This document shows positions 1 to 9,697 of a DNA stretch of 57,060 bases, in pieces. This DNA comes from CAZCTC01 sp964501335. GTDB taxonomy: Bacteria > Chloroflexota > Anaerolineae > B4-G1 > SLSP01. The notes beneath the pieces were generated by a model, which worked only from the letters and a program-made list of their open reading frames with translations, was not told where the DNA came from and made no database searches. The DNA is taken from NCBI GenBank assembly GCA_964501335.1, contig CAZCTC010000051.1, positions 1-57,060 on the forward strand, given 5' to 3'. Each line of letters begins with the position of its first letter. Within the stretch, counting starts at the first letter, position 1. A program made the position numbers and the translations under genes.

Positions 1-10
1 AAAAGGGGAA

Positions 11-50
11 GGGGGAATTTGCACGCCTTCTGAGGCGTGCAAATTCCCCC
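11..50. repeat. Hairpin of the dispersed intergenic element, left-edge copy
   Basis: Perfect 18-bp inverted repeat (11-28 with 33-50) around the tetraloop TCTG. The right flank (aaaaacaaactttct) is the reverse complement of the chassis found left of the hairpin in other copies, so this is a reverse-oriented, partial copy. The same stem recurs at 55535-55572. It lies just past the stop of the minus-strand kinase gene at 64, so it may also act as that operon's transcription terminator. That role is inferred. Confidence 0.75.
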
Positions 51-63
51 AAAAACAAACTTT

Positions 64-1173
64 CTATTTGGCCGGGAGGGTGAAGTAGAAGCGGCTGCCG
101 GAGCCGGGGGTGCTTTCCACGCCGGCGCGGCCGCCCAGTTTTTCGACGATCTGGCGCACGATGGAGAGTCCCAGGCCGTGGCCCTGGGCATGAGCCTGAT
201 GGATGCGGGTGAAGGGCACGAAGAGCCGGTTCTGTTCTTCCTGGGTCAGGCCGGCGCCGTTATCGTGAACCCAGAAGCGGATTGAGGGGGCGGTTTGTTC
301 CCGGAGCAACAGTTTTTCGCCCGGGATCAGATCCCAGCCCAGTTCGACCTGGGGGGGGTCGCCGCCGTATTTGATGGCGTTGCTGATATAGTTGACCCAG
401 ATTTCTTCGATCCAGGGTGCGTGTCCGATCGCTTCGGGCCAGGAGGCGGGGAGCGTGATTTGACAGGCGGATTGCTCGATTTCGTAGACCATGCGTTCCC
501 GCACTTCTGCGATCAGGGCGGCCATGTCCAGGGGGACGACGTCGATTTTTTCCAGCTTGCTGACATTGGCCAGCAGCAACAATTCGTCGATGATGTTGTT
601 CATGCGGGTGCCGGCGCTTTCAATGCGCAGCAGGTTCTTTTCAATTTCTTCCGGTGTCATACGATTGTATTTATGTTTGAGCAGTCCGTTGAATCCCAGA
701 ATGGCGGTGAGGGGGTTTTTCAGGTCGTGAGCCACGGTGTGAGAGAAGGCGTCCAGTTCGGCGACGCGCTGCTGGAGATCTTTTTGCAGAAATTGCAGCG
801 AGAGGTGGGTCTGAACGCGCGCCAACACTTCTTCGACGTGAAAAGGTTTGGTGATGTAATCGACGCCGCCGATGGTAAAGGCCCGCACTTTATCTTCGGT
901 GGTATCCAGGGCGCTGATGAAGATGATGGGGATGGTGCGCAAAGCCGGATCGGTTTTGATCTGTTCGCAGACCTGATAGCCGTTCATTTCCGGCATCATC
1001 ACATCCAATAGAATCAGATCGGGAGGATTGGTGCGAACCGAGTCAATGGCCAGGGGACCGTTATTGGCGACCCGAACTTTGTAGCCGTTTTGGATCAACA
1101 TTTGAGAGAGGAGACGCAGGTTTGCCGGCGTATCATCAACGACCAGAATATGGGTTTCTTTTGGCGGGTTCAT
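64..1173 (-). CDS. Response regulator-histidine kinase fusion (REC-HisKA-HATPase)
   Basis: A 369-residue cytoplasmic signalling protein. Residues 1-125 form a receiver domain with acidic pair D13-D14 and phosphoacceptor D57 (LILLDVMMP). A short coiled linker leads to a HisKA domain with the H-box HDLKNP near residue 150 and an HATPase domain with the usual N, G1 and G2 motifs (DNGAG, GHGLGL) up to the C-terminus. No membrane segment is seen. It is the last gene of a three-kinase minus-strand operon, starting 3 bp after the stop of the PAS/GAF kinase. Receiver-first kinases of this design usually take phosphate from an upstream kinase and pass it on, so a phosphorelay with its neighbours is likely. 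The signal and final output are unknown. Confidence 0.9.
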   Translation of the reverse strand: MNPPKETHILVVDDTPANLRLLSQMLIQNGYKVRVANNGPLAIDSVRTNPPDLILLDVMMPEMNGYQVCEQIKTDPALRTIPIIFISALDTTEDKVRAFTIGGVDYITKPFHVEEVLARVQTHLSLQFLQKDLQQRVAELDAFSHTVAHDLKNPLTAILGFNGLLKHKYNRMTPEEIEKNLLRIESAGTRMNNIIDELLLLANVSKLEKIDVVPLDMAALIAEVRERMVYEIEQSACQITLPASWPEAIGHAPWIEEIWVNYISNAIKYGGDPPQVELGWDLIPGEKLLLREQTAPSIRFWVHDNGAGLTQEEQNRLFVPFTRIHQAHAQGHGLGLSIVRQIVEKLGGRAGVESTPGSGSRFYFTLPAK

Positions 1174-1176
1174 AAT

Positions 1177-3537
1177 TTATTCCTTTTTATTAATCGTCGT
1201 GACATCAGGGGGGAAGCTTTGTTGAATTAAACGGAGGATGTTTTCCAATTCGAAGTTATCCAGAAATTTATTCAGCTGAACGGCCAGTTCGGCATTATAT
1301 TCGCCGGTTTTATGGATGAGGATGGTCATCCATTCCAGATCGCCGTCGATGGTGGCCTGTTTCAGCTCCAGGAGTAAAGAGGCCGGCAGCGTGGAGAGTG
1401 CGGCCGTGATTTTTGAGTTATCCATGGCGTTGTCGAGCCGGTGAGTGGGTTCTTCCGCATTTTTCTCTAGAGAGAGGGCTTGCATTTCGACCGGAATCGT
1501 GAACTCAAAGCGGCTGCCCTGGTTGACCGTGCTTTCCACCGTCAACGAGCCTCCGAGGAGGTGTATCAACTGGTTACAAATGGGAAGTCCCAGGCCGGAG
1601 CCGGATTGGCGGGTTTGAGAGTTGAGGGCGAAGGCCTCAAACAGGTGGGGGAGATCTTCTGGCGCGATTCCGATGCCGGTATCGGTTACGGTGAATTGCA
1701 GATAGAGATGTTGGGGGGCGGTTTGTTCCGTGGGCGGATGGCTGCGTTTGACTTGCAGCGTTACCCGGCCCGTCAGGGTGAATTTTACCGCGTTGCCCAA
1801 CAGATTGACCAGGATCTGGCGCAATTTTCCCCCGTCGACCAGGAGCTGCCGGGGGATCGTGGGGTCATAATAAATGGTCAGCCCCAGACCTTTGGCCGAG
1901 GCGGGAAGTTGGAAGATTTCTTCCAGGTCGAGCAGCAAGCGTAACAGGTCGATGGGGCGGGGATGCAGCTCGATTCGACCGCTTTCGATGCGGGACATTT
2001 CCAGAATGTCGTTGATCAGCGTGAGCAGATGTTCTCCGCTGCGGCTGACGATGCTGAGGTTTTCTCGTTGTTGTTCGGTGAGATTAGGATTGTCAGCCAT
2101 TAATTGAGTAAATCCCAGGATGGCATTGAGCGGCGTACGTAATTCGTGGCTGATATTGGCCAGAAAGATGCTTTTCGCGCGGTTGGCGCTTTCGGCTGCT
2201 TCTTGAGCCTGGCGGGCCTGGTTGTAGAGGTGGGCGTTTTCGAGAGCGCCGGCGATCTGTCCGGCGATTGTCTCTGCCAGTTCGGCTTCGTCAGGCGTAA
2301 AGGTTTTGCCGGGTTGGTCGGACAGCAGGACGTACATTCCGATGGATTCCCCATGCGCACGGATGGGAACGATCATCATAGCGTTGATCTGGTTGCCCAT
2401 AGAAAAGTTGCGAAGATGGAAAGCGAAGGGGCTGGCGGCAATGTCATTGAGGATCAGAGCCCGCCCTGTGTTCAAAGGCGGCTGTTGCAAGAGATTCCCG
2501 GCCAGGGGGAAATCTCTGCCCATATGTGTGTGGGGGGTCGGGTCATTTTTGGCGTAAAAAGCGACCACGCTTTGTTGTGAATGATCGGCATTTAATAAGG
2601 TGACTCCGCCGGCGGTGGTATCAAGCAATTCGACAACTTCTTTGATGATGCCGTTCAGAGTCTGTTCGAGATCGGTCAACTTATTCATGGTTTGGGTGAT
2701 GCGATTGAGCGTGGAGAGTTCATTCAGTCGCTGCTGAAGGTCGAGGTTGGCCTGTCGGATATTTTCTTCGGCTTCCCGGCGGCTGGTGATGTCGTGAGAG
2801 ACGCTCATGATTCCGGTGACTTCGCCTTCGGTGTTGGTGAGCAGAACTGAGGAGAGTTCTACCCATACCGGAGAGCGGTCATATTTAAGCAGTTTGTGTT
2901 CGCGAAGGCCCTGAATCAGGTTTAAATGGGTAAGACGTTCGCGAAGCCAATCGTGTTCGGACGGGTCAAACCAATGGAGGACTGGAGTGCCGATCAGCGT
3001 TTCATCGGGCGGAATTTCCAATAATTTATAGGTTTGGGGGGTAGCGAATTCGATTTCTCCGTGCCGATTGGTGATGGCGATGCCGTCAGGAATAATGCTG
3101 AGGATGTTGCGATAATATTCCTCTGATTGGTAGAGTTCCCGGCGCATCGTTTCCAGGCTTTCTGCCATCTGGTTGAAGGCGGTGGAGAAATCGCCCATGA
3201 AATTTAACCGTTGGTCGAAATGGCCTTTGGTGATCATTTGGGCCTGCCAGGTGAGGTGTCGCAGACCGGCTTGCAGGCTTTTGAGGCAGCCGGCGGCGAT
3301 GCCTTTCTGGTCGAGGTTGAGGGAAAGATCGCCGCGGGCGAGGGCCAGGGTAAATTGTTGGGTGTCGAGCAGGTAGGACTGGATGAACTGGAAGTCGGGA
3401 TGGTGGGTCAGGGTTTCGGGCAGCGGAGAGGGCACCTCTCCCGTGAGGATGATGGCCTTCAATATTCGCAGTGCTTGAGTCACCGGATCTTCGGGCGACT
3501 CAAGGGGTAAGGATGGGGGTAAAGAATTTTCGTTCAT
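1177..3537 (-). CDS. PAS/GAF sensor histidine kinase
   Basis: A 786-residue kinase without evident membrane segments. After an N-terminal helical region there is a HAMP-like stretch (about 85-140), a PAS domain (about 140-260) ending in the usual VSHDIT motif, a GAF domain (about 275-440), HisKA with HELRTP (about 455-525) and HATPase with DTGIGI and GSGLGL. The last 80 residues form a helical tail with the pattern DGDLEWM...NFELENILRLIQQS. The same kind of tail ends the next kinase upstream (3554-6280). The tail resembles an Hpt module in size but has no conserved His in an Hpt-like context. Middle gene of the operon: 16 bp separate its start from the upstream stop. PAS and GAF suggest an intracellular small-molecule or redox signal. 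The ligand cannot be told from sequence. Confidence 0.9.
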   Translation of the reverse strand: MNENSLPPSLPLESPEDPVTQALRILKAIILTGEVPSPLPETLTHHPDFQFIQSYLLDTQQFTLALARGDLSLNLDQKGIAAGCLKSLQAGLRHLTWQAQMITKGHFDQRLNFMGDFSTAFNQMAESLETMRRELYQSEEYYRNILSIIPDGIAITNRHGEIEFATPQTYKLLEIPPDETLIGTPVLHWFDPSEHDWLRERLTHLNLIQGLREHKLLKYDRSPVWVELSSVLLTNTEGEVTGIMSVSHDITSRREAEENIRQANLDLQQRLNELSTLNRITQTMNKLTDLEQTLNGIIKEVVELLDTTAGGVTLLNADHSQQSVVAFYAKNDPTPHTHMGRDFPLAGNLLQQPPLNTGRALILNDIAASPFAFHLRNFSMGNQINAMMIVPIRAHGESIGMYVLLSDQPGKTFTPDEAELAETIAGQIAGALENAHLYNQARQAQEAAESANRAKSIFLANISHELRTPLNAILGFTQLMADNPNLTEQQRENLSIVSRSGEHLLTLINDILEMSRIESGRIELHPRPIDLLRLLLDLEEIFQLPASAKGLGLTIYYDPTIPRQLLVDGGKLRQILVNLLGNAVKFTLTGRVTLQVKRSHPPTEQTAPQHLYLQFTVTDTGIGIAPEDLPHLFEAFALNSQTRQSGSGLGLPICNQLIHLLGGSLTVESTVNQGSRFEFTIPVEMQALSLEKNAEEPTHRLDNAMDNSKITAALSTLPASLLLELKQATIDGDLEWMTILIHKTGEYNAELAVQLNKFLDNFELENILRLIQQSFPPDVTTINKKE

Positions 3538-3553
3538 GACATTCTCATCTTTT

Positions 3554-6280
3554 TCAAGATTGCAACAGGTTGCGGATGGTGACCAGCTCGAAATTAAGGG
3601 TGAGGTCGGTAAGTTGTTGAGCCGTTACGCTTTCGGATTCGCGGATTTCTTCGATCAGGGCCATCATCCAGTCGATATCTCCTTCACGGACGGCGCGCAG
3701 CATCGTTTTAGTCCAGGCTTCCGGCAAGTGATCCAGGGATAGATTCGGAGGCGGTTGCGGCGTGGATTGGAGGGAATCTTCAGCGCAGACAAACCGTATT
3801 CCGAGGTGCCGGGTCAGCGCGTCGAATATCTCGGTTTCGCGGAAGGGTTTGCGGATAAAGTCATTGCAGCCTTCGGCGAGGATTTCAGCGCGTTCTTCAT
3901 CGAAGGCACTGGCCGTCAGGGCGATGATGATGGGGGAGAGAAACTCCGGTCGGCTCTGACAGATATCTCTTATGCGGCGCGTCGCTTCGTGTCCGTCCAT
4001 GACCGGCATGCGTATATCCATCCAGATCAGGTGCGGCTGCCAGTTCATCCAGGTTTCCAGCGCTTCCTGTCCATTGGTTGCTTCGCGCAGTTCGAAGCCG
4101 AAGGGGCGGAACAATTTGAGGAGCAGTTGGCGGTTGGCCTCGACATCTTCGACAATCAGAAGTCGGTAGGTGGATTGATCGGTTTCCAGGGCCACGATAT
4201 GGCGGCGGGTGTGGTTTTGTTGTGGGGCGATCGTTTCGTGCCGCGGCGGTCGTGCCGCGATTTCCAGTTTAAAGAGGCTGCCCTGGTTGACGATGCTTTG
4301 GGCTGTGAGATCGCCGCCCATCAGGCGGGCGAATTCCCGGCTGATGGCCAGACCGAGCCCGGTTCCCTGCCGGGATTGTCGGCCGCTTTCGGTCTGGACG
4401 AAATCCTGGAAGAGCTGTCCGATTTCTTCTGGAGCAATGCCGGGACCGGTGTCTTCGATTTCAAATTGCAGGCGATAGGATTCGGCGAGGGGGAGGCTGT
4501 CCAATTGCCGGACCCGTAAGGTCACTCCGCCTTCCGTGGTGAATTTAAGTGCGTTGCCCAGCAAGTTGATGAGGATCTGGCGCAGTTTGTTTTGATCGGC
4601 ATGGAGATAATGCGGGGTCAAGGGGTTCAGTTCAAAGAGCAGTTGCAGGTTCTTTTCGGCGGCTCGCAGGCTGAAGAGTTCTTCCAGAGTATGCAGCAAT
4701 TGGGGGAGGTCGAAATCCTCTTCCTGTAAGGTAATCCGGCCGGCCTCGATTTTTGAAAGCTCCAGGATATTGTTGATCAAGGTGAGGAGATGTTCGCCGT
4801 TGTGTTCAATGATGTCCAGATTGGATTGTTGTTCGAGGGTGAGATTGTCATCCCGGCCCATCAACTGGCTGAATCCAAGGATGGCATTGAGCGGGGTACG
4901 CAGTTCATGGCTCATATTGGCCAGGAAGGTGCTTTTGGCCTTGTTGGCCATTTCTGCTTTTTCCTGGGCCTGACGAGCGGTGGCGTTGGCCGTGATCAAT
5001 TCGGCGGTTCGTTCGGCGACTTTTCGTTCCAGTTGAGCCTGTTGGTCGCGTACCAGTTGATCGTGTTCCTGGCGGACGATGTTGATGCGGTCGCCCAGGG
5101 CCAACGAGAAGGAGAGCACCAGCCAGACCAGGCCGAGGGGGGCGCCCTGGCGAGTCAATCCGTCGTTGGGGAGGATGTTGAACTGGGCCAGGATGGTGAT
5201 GGTGCAGCCGACAAAGACGCCGATCCATCCCCAGATGTAGTAACGGACCGGGCGATAGCGGCGGTAGGCCAGCAACAACGTGATGGCCAGCATGGCTACG
5301 ATGCTGAAGAGGCTGAGGACCAGGGCCAGGGTCAGGATCAGGCCGGGGGCAAGGAAGGGAATCAACAGGACCAGTATCAGCCAGCTGCCGATGAGCAGGT
5401 GGAGGAAGGTGTGCCAGCGAGGGGTTTGGGTGCGGGTCGAGAGAAATTCGCTGACGAAGGCGATGCCGGAGATGACCGTGAGGGTGTGGATCAAAGGCTG
5501 GAAATACTGGCTGTTGGAGCCCAGATTGGGGAGCAGGTATTGGTAGATCAATCCATCGGCGTAGAGGCGGTAGCCGGTGACGCTGAGGATAAAGACGACA
5601 TAGTAGAGGTAGCTTTTTTCCCGTAGGGAGAAAAGCAGGAAGAAATTGTAGCCGCTCATGATCAACAGCGCGCCGTAAAAGAGGCCCAGGCCGAACTGTT
5701 CGACGGTTTCCGAAGCGGCAAAGGCCTCTTCGGACCATAAAGTCAACGGCAGGGCCAGGGCACTATGCGTCTGAAACCGTAGATAAAAGGTTTCTTCCTG
5801 GTGGGACGGGAGGGTGAGTTTGAAGATATGCTCATGATTGGGCATGTCACGTCGGGAAAAGGGGAGATAGCTGCCGCCTTGCCGGATCAAGCCGGCGGAG
5901 GTGTAGAGATCGATGGAGTTCATTTCAGGTGTGCTCAATTGCAGGAGCCAGTGAGTGCGGCTGGTGGAGTCATTGCGGACATGGAAGCGTACCCAGATTG
6001 CTGAGGTGGTATAGCCGAAGTTGAGAGAATCGGTCTGGTTGTGGATGAAACGGTGGCTGTATTCAGGTTGCAGAATTTGATTCAGAGTCAACTGGCCGCT
6101 GGGGTCTTCCAGGTAATCCAGGTAGGGGCCTAACGGATATTGTCCCGCGTCGCTGGTGAGGGTCAACTCCGGGGTTTGGGCCAGGGTGCGCAAGGGCAGG
6201 AGGAGGCTGGTCAGGGTCAAGACCAGGGCCAGGGCCAGGAGACTCACGATAAATTGATGCTTGCTGAAGTGATGTGCCAT
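3554..6280 (-). CDS. 7TM-DISM hybrid histidine kinase
   Basis: I place the start at the ATG at 6280, giving 908 residues that begin with a clear signal peptide (MAHHFSKHQF, then a hydrophobic stretch ending LRTLAQ). The open frame continues upstream to 6670, but that extension looks non-coding and would overlap the divergent lipoprotein gene. Order of parts: extracellular 7TMR-DISMED2-like sensor (about 40-190), a seven-helix 7TMR-DISM membrane block (about 205-410), a coiled coil, HisKA (HELRTP), HATPase (DTGPGI, GTGLGL), a receiver domain (about 700-830; LIWMDIRMPVMDG) and a helical tail shared with the next gene. DISM receptors are thought to bind extracellular carbohydrates or other small ligands, which would suit a polymer degrader. 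First gene of the operon. I see no convincing Shine-Dalgarno site before the ATG. Confidence 0.9.
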   Translation of the reverse strand: MAHHFSKHQFIVSLLALALVLTLTSLLLPLRTLAQTPELTLTSDAGQYPLGPYLDYLEDPSGQLTLNQILQPEYSHRFIHNQTDSLNFGYTTSAIWVRFHVRNDSTSRTHWLLQLSTPEMNSIDLYTSAGLIRQGGSYLPFSRRDMPNHEHIFKLTLPSHQEETFYLRFQTHSALALPLTLWSEEAFAASETVEQFGLGLFYGALLIMSGYNFFLLFSLREKSYLYYVVFILSVTGYRLYADGLIYQYLLPNLGSNSQYFQPLIHTLTVISGIAFVSEFLSTRTQTPRWHTFLHLLIGSWLILVLLIPFLAPGLILTLALVLSLFSIVAMLAITLLLAYRRYRPVRYYIWGWIGVFVGCTITILAQFNILPNDGLTRQGAPLGLVWLVLSFSLALGDRINIVRQEHDQLVRDQQAQLERKVAERTAELITANATARQAQEKAEMANKAKSTFLANMSHELRTPLNAILGFSQLMGRDDNLTLEQQSNLDIIEHNGEHLLTLINNILELSKIEAGRITLQEEDFDLPQLLHTLEELFSLRAAEKNLQLLFELNPLTPHYLHADQNKLRQILINLLGNALKFTTEGGVTLRVRQLDSLPLAESYRLQFEIEDTGPGIAPEEIGQLFQDFVQTESGRQSRQGTGLGLAISREFARLMGGDLTAQSIVNQGSLFKLEIAARPPRHETIAPQQNHTRRHIVALETDQSTYRLLIVEDVEANRQLLLKLFRPFGFELREATNGQEALETWMNWQPHLIWMDIRMPVMDGHEATRRIRDICQSRPEFLSPIIIALTASAFDEERAEILAEGCNDFIRKPFRETEIFDALTRHLGIRFVCAEDSLQSTPQPPPNLSLDHLPEAWTKTMLRAVREGDIDWMMALIEEIRESESVTAQQLTDLTLNFELVTIRNLLQS

Positions 6281-6378
6281 GGAGCAATTGTAACCTGTTC
6301 TATTAAAGAGTGCCAGTTGATTTAACTGTTTTTTAGAGGACAGGGTGGTAGATAAAAGGGATTTCAAATAATTTTTCC

Positions 6379-6406
6379 TTGACGTTTTCCTGTTTTCTAT
6401 TATGAA
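6379..6406 (+). promoter_or_regulatory. Candidate sigma-70 promoter for the propeller lipoprotein
   Basis: TTGACG at 6379-6384 and TATGAA at 6401-6406 with a 16-bp spacer. The leader to the preferred ATG (6429) would be short, about 16 nt. Confidence 0.4.
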
Positions 6407-6428
6407 TGGGGGGGGGAGAATTTGCTCA

Positions 6429-8390
6429 ATGAGGTATTCTATGCGGAAGATCACAATGGGATTGTTGGGGGCGTTGCTTTTTCTGGCTGCCTGTGAGGGG
6501 ACAACGGAGAGGCCCGCTTCAGAAGCTGTTCCGACAGCTACCCGGCGGGCTGTTTCGGTCGATGCGGCAAAAGTGCAGTGGGAAACCATGGCGAATCGGT
6601 ATTTGAATTCGGATGCTGAGATGCCGGCCTGGCAATATGTGCCTAAAATTGCCGTGGATGGGGCCGGCAATGCGTTGGCCGTATGGACGGATTATCGTCA
6701 TGGGGATGCCGATGTCTATAGCGCTTACCGGCCGGCGAATGGAGATTGGGAAGCGGCGGTTCAGGTCGGGAACAGCAAACAATATCATGAGCAGTTTATG
6801 CCTCAGATTGGGATGGATGGGGCGGGCAATGCCTGGGCGGTCTGGATTGAGAATGAATATGGGTTATATGCGGCTTACCGTCCTGCCGGGGGCGAGTGGG
6901 GGCCGGGGGAATTGATTCCCGGCACCGAGCAGGGAGGGGGGTCTTCTCTGGTTGTGGATAAGGCCGGGAATATCTATCTGTTGTGGGCAGATTTTCGTAG
7001 GGACAGGGGTGATATTTATTTTGCTTACCGTCCCGTCGACGGAGAATGGGAGGAGCCGGTGGCAGTGGATCCCCGGATACCGCCAGGAGAGCAATGTGCT
7101 CCCGCCTTGACCGTGGATGAGGCTGGCCATGCTTATGCCGTTTGGGAAGACGGTCGGAAAGATGACGGCGGACTCTATTTTTCATCCCGGGGAGTCGATG
7201 GAACGTGGGAAGTTCCGGAGCGGATTTCAACGTTCAAATATTTTACGAATGATTATTATCCGGATGTGGTGTCGGATAAGGAGGGCGGGGTTTACGTTGT
7301 GTGGTTGGAGAAGTTCAAGGACGATACCAATATCAATTTTGCCTATCGCTTGGCCGGCGGGGATTGGACTGTAGAAAAACAGATTGACGATGTTTTGAAA
7401 TTGGATCATGCCGATGCACCGGTTTTGATCATTGATGCTAAAAATACGATCCATCTTTTCCTGGCCATTCAGGAACTGGATCTCAGATCGGGGCACAACA
7501 GAGAAAACAATTCTGATGTTCAGTGGGTTTATTCTCTGGAGCGAGCTGCCGGCGAAGAATGGGAGTTAGGGGAACGTGTGGATGATAATCGCCGGGAGAT
7601 CGGCATAATCAGAGATCCGGAGGTGGTGATTGATTCCCGGGGCAATTTCTATGCGGTCTGGGCGGATGGACGGGAATGGGTCAACGATATCTATTTTGCT
7701 TATCGAAAAGCGAGTGGCGTCTGGCGCGCGAATGAGCGAATCAGCGACGATCCTTTTGCGCCCCGGCAGGTCAATCCTTCCCTGGCGCTGGATGGGAAGG
7801 GAAATGTCTATGCATTATGGCAGGAGAATAAGAATAATTCTTCCGAACTCTATTTTTCTTATCGTCCGACGCTGGGAAAATGGGAGGCTCGGGAAAAAGT
7901 CTATGACGATTCGGGGCCGGCAGCTCCTATCAATCCGACGCTGGCGGTGGATGCGGCCGGGAATGCGTATGCGTTGTGGCAAAACCATCAGGGCAGTTTC
8001 AACGATCTTTACTTTTCCTGGCGGCCGGCAGGGGGACACTGGCAGACGGCCACCCCGATGTATGAGAATTTCGAGAACCGTGAATTTCCGGTTTTACGTT
8101 CCGATGCGGCCGGGAATCTGTATGCTTTGTGGTTGAACCATGAGTTCGATGTCTACTTCTCTTATCGTCCGGTGGGCGGAAAATGGGAAGAAGGTGAGCT
8201 GCTCGCGGATACTTGGCGGAAATCGGGAGCTTATCCGACACTGGCTGTTAATCGAAAGGGCGAGGCCTGTGCTGCCTGGGTCAGCGTTTTGGAATCCGGA
8301 AATTCGACGTTGACGGCTATGTGCCGGCGCGCTGATGGGACGTGGGGCAATCATCGTGATTTTACTACCTATAAATGGGATCGGGTTTGA
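6429..8390 (+). pseudogene. Beta-propeller lipoprotein, main part before an in-frame TGA
   Basis: Starts at ATG 6429, 8 nt after GGGGGGAGAA. A second ATG at 6441 and a first one at 6402 are possible. The N-terminus is a lipoprotein signal with lipobox LFLAAC. The body is a chain of about eleven 50-60 residue repeats, each with a core like VDxxGNxYAxWxD followed by DIYFAYRPxxGxW, typical of BNR/PKD-like propeller blades. The frame meets TGA at 8388-8390. Past that codon, in the same frame, three more repeats of the same type run to 8834. The total would then be 14 repeats, or two seven-bladed propellers, so the stop probably interrupts a once complete gene. Exported and surface-anchored. The ligand is unknown. 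Confidence 0.75.
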
Positions 8391-8834
8391 GCAGAAGCTC
8401 CGGCGGCTCTGATTCTGGATGAGGCGGGCAATGCCTATCTGGCCTGGCGAGATGTGAAAGACGGCAATGCGGCACTTTTTATTTCAGAGCGGCCGGCGCA
8501 GGGTAAGTGGGAGGGGCCGGTTGAATATGAGGATTTCGACAGGACTGCTTATTATCCTTCCTGGGCGGTGAATGCCCAGGGGGATCTCTGTCTGGTTGCG
8601 TCTGTGATTGGGGATGACCGCGGGGTGGATTGGAAAATGATCTGCCGGCCTGTCGGGGGGGAATGGGGGACCGGGGATTTTCTTACCGATGAAGACCATC
8701 GGGGCGGCAAAGACAGCCCTCCGGCGGTGGTGTTAGATAACCAGGGTAATTTTTATGCGCTTTGGTCGGAAAAGTGGGATGATGAAGTGAAAATTTTGAC
8801 CTATACCTTTTTGCGGCAGATCATTAAGAAGTAG
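8391..8834 (+). pseudogene. Same-frame continuation of the propeller lipoprotein after TGA
   Basis: Directly after the TGA the same frame reads AEAPAALILDEAGNAYLAW and then two more repeats, ending at TAG 8832-8834. The first internal ATG is at 8454 with no good ribosome site, so independent translation is doubtful. The repeat register is unbroken across the stop, so only one codon needs to differ from a working gene. Possible causes are a recent nonsense mutation, an assembly or sequencing error, or readthrough. Nothing distinguishes these here. Confidence 0.7.
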
Positions 8835-8840
8835 GTCTAA

Positions 8841-9262
8841 AACGTGAAACGTGAAACGTAATGGGGAATTTGCAGGCCGCCGGGGTGGCTCTGGGAAAGG
8901 GCCATGTTTTCGTGCATGGCCCCTTCCCCAACCCTCCCCCCTGTAGTTGTACAGGCCCGGCGGGCTTTTGGGAGATTCTTTGCGAAGATGCGCCGCCGGC
9001 ATCGAGGTGAGGGTGCAGAGAGCGTCGTCGGGGCGGCTCTGGGAAAGGGCCATGATTTCGTGCGCATTCTGATGCGCACGAAAATATAAACAAAAAAGTT
9101 CTCTCTGCCCGTCCTGCGCGGCATATCTTAGATGGAAAGCGACTTGTGCGGGTGAGGTGGATTCCCCAAGCAGGTGCAACGCACTCTGATCTTGCAAGGA
9201 CAGGCGGTTTGCCTTCAAGGTGGAACGTTTGAATCGATGGGGCTATTTTCAAGACAGGAGGC
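8841..9262 (-). repeat. Reverse-oriented intergenic element, with a partial duplication
   Basis: Fills the gap between the lipoprotein and the phosphatase gene. It starts 6 nt after the stop codon with CGTGAAA heptads (8841-8860). The phrase CGGGGYGGCTCTGGGAAAGGG occurs twice (near 8880 and 9030), followed each time by CCATG and an inverted repeat. The second inverted repeat is a perfect 12-bp stem (9056-9067 with 9072-9083, loop TCTG). The chassis (ataaacaaaaaagttctctc) follows, and the conserved end ggctattttcaagacag lies at 9241-9257, overlapping the ribosome site of the next gene. A CTGTA/TACAG hairpin near 8942-8957 lies between the two halves. Confidence 0.7.
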
Positions 9263-9267
9263 CCTGC

Positions 9268-9681
9268 ATGGACATGATCCGTCCCTGGCTTTATATCGGC
9301 AAATATCGGGAAACGCTGGATGCGGATTTGCTGGCGGCCCGGCGAATCGGAGCGGTGTTACAACTGGCTGAAGCCGTGGACCAACCGGGAGTCAGCTCGC
9401 TCTATTTGCCTGTGGAGGACGGCGAGCCTTTGCCGCCGGCGTTGCTCCGCCAGGGCGTCGATTTTGTGTTGGGGTGCAAAGAGCGCGGGCTGATTGTGTT
9501 GATCGCCTGTGGCGCGGGCATGAGCCGATCGGCAGCTTTTTCCGTGGCGGTTCTAAAAGAGGCGGAGCAGTTGAGCCTGAAGGCGGCGCAGATCTGGGTG
9601 AAGACCCGACATCCCGAGACATTGATCCATCCGGTGATCCGGGAATCATTGGAAGAATACTACGGAGAATCTATGCCGTGA
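9268..9681 (+). CDS. Small Cys-based (dual-specificity-like) protein phosphatase
   Basis: 137 residues from ATG 9268, chosen because AGGAGG ends 6 nt upstream. The core IACGAGMSRSAAF holds the C-x5-R signature of Cys phosphatases (C-GAGMS-R-S). The residue just before the catalytic Cys is Ala, where most family members have His. The N-terminal part (WLYIGKYRETLD) resembles dual-specificity phosphatases, which begin with a similar LYLG-type segment. Substrate unknown; possibly phosphoprotein, phosphoinositide-like or RNA 5-prime phosphate. The usual catalytic Asp is not obvious to me. Cytoplasmic. It is separated from the convergent MBL gene by a strong bidirectional terminator. Confidence 0.7.
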   Translation: MDMIRPWLYIGKYRETLDADLLAARRIGAVLQLAEAVDQPGVSSLYLPVEDGEPLPPALLRQGVDFVLGCKERGLIVLIACGAGMSRSAAFSVAVLKEAEQLSLKAAQIWVKTRHPETLIHPVIRESLEEYYGESMP

Positions 9682-9697
9682 GGCTAAATATGGAAAA

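Noticed and set aside
6281..6670. N-terminal extension of the DISM kinase to 6670
   Set aside because: The signal peptide begins at 6280, and the extension would overlap the divergent lipoprotein start and has no domain character.
8388..8390. Selenocysteine codon in the propeller lipoprotein
   Set aside because: The surrounding repeat shows no Cys at this place in other blades and I see no SECIS-like hairpin right after the codon.
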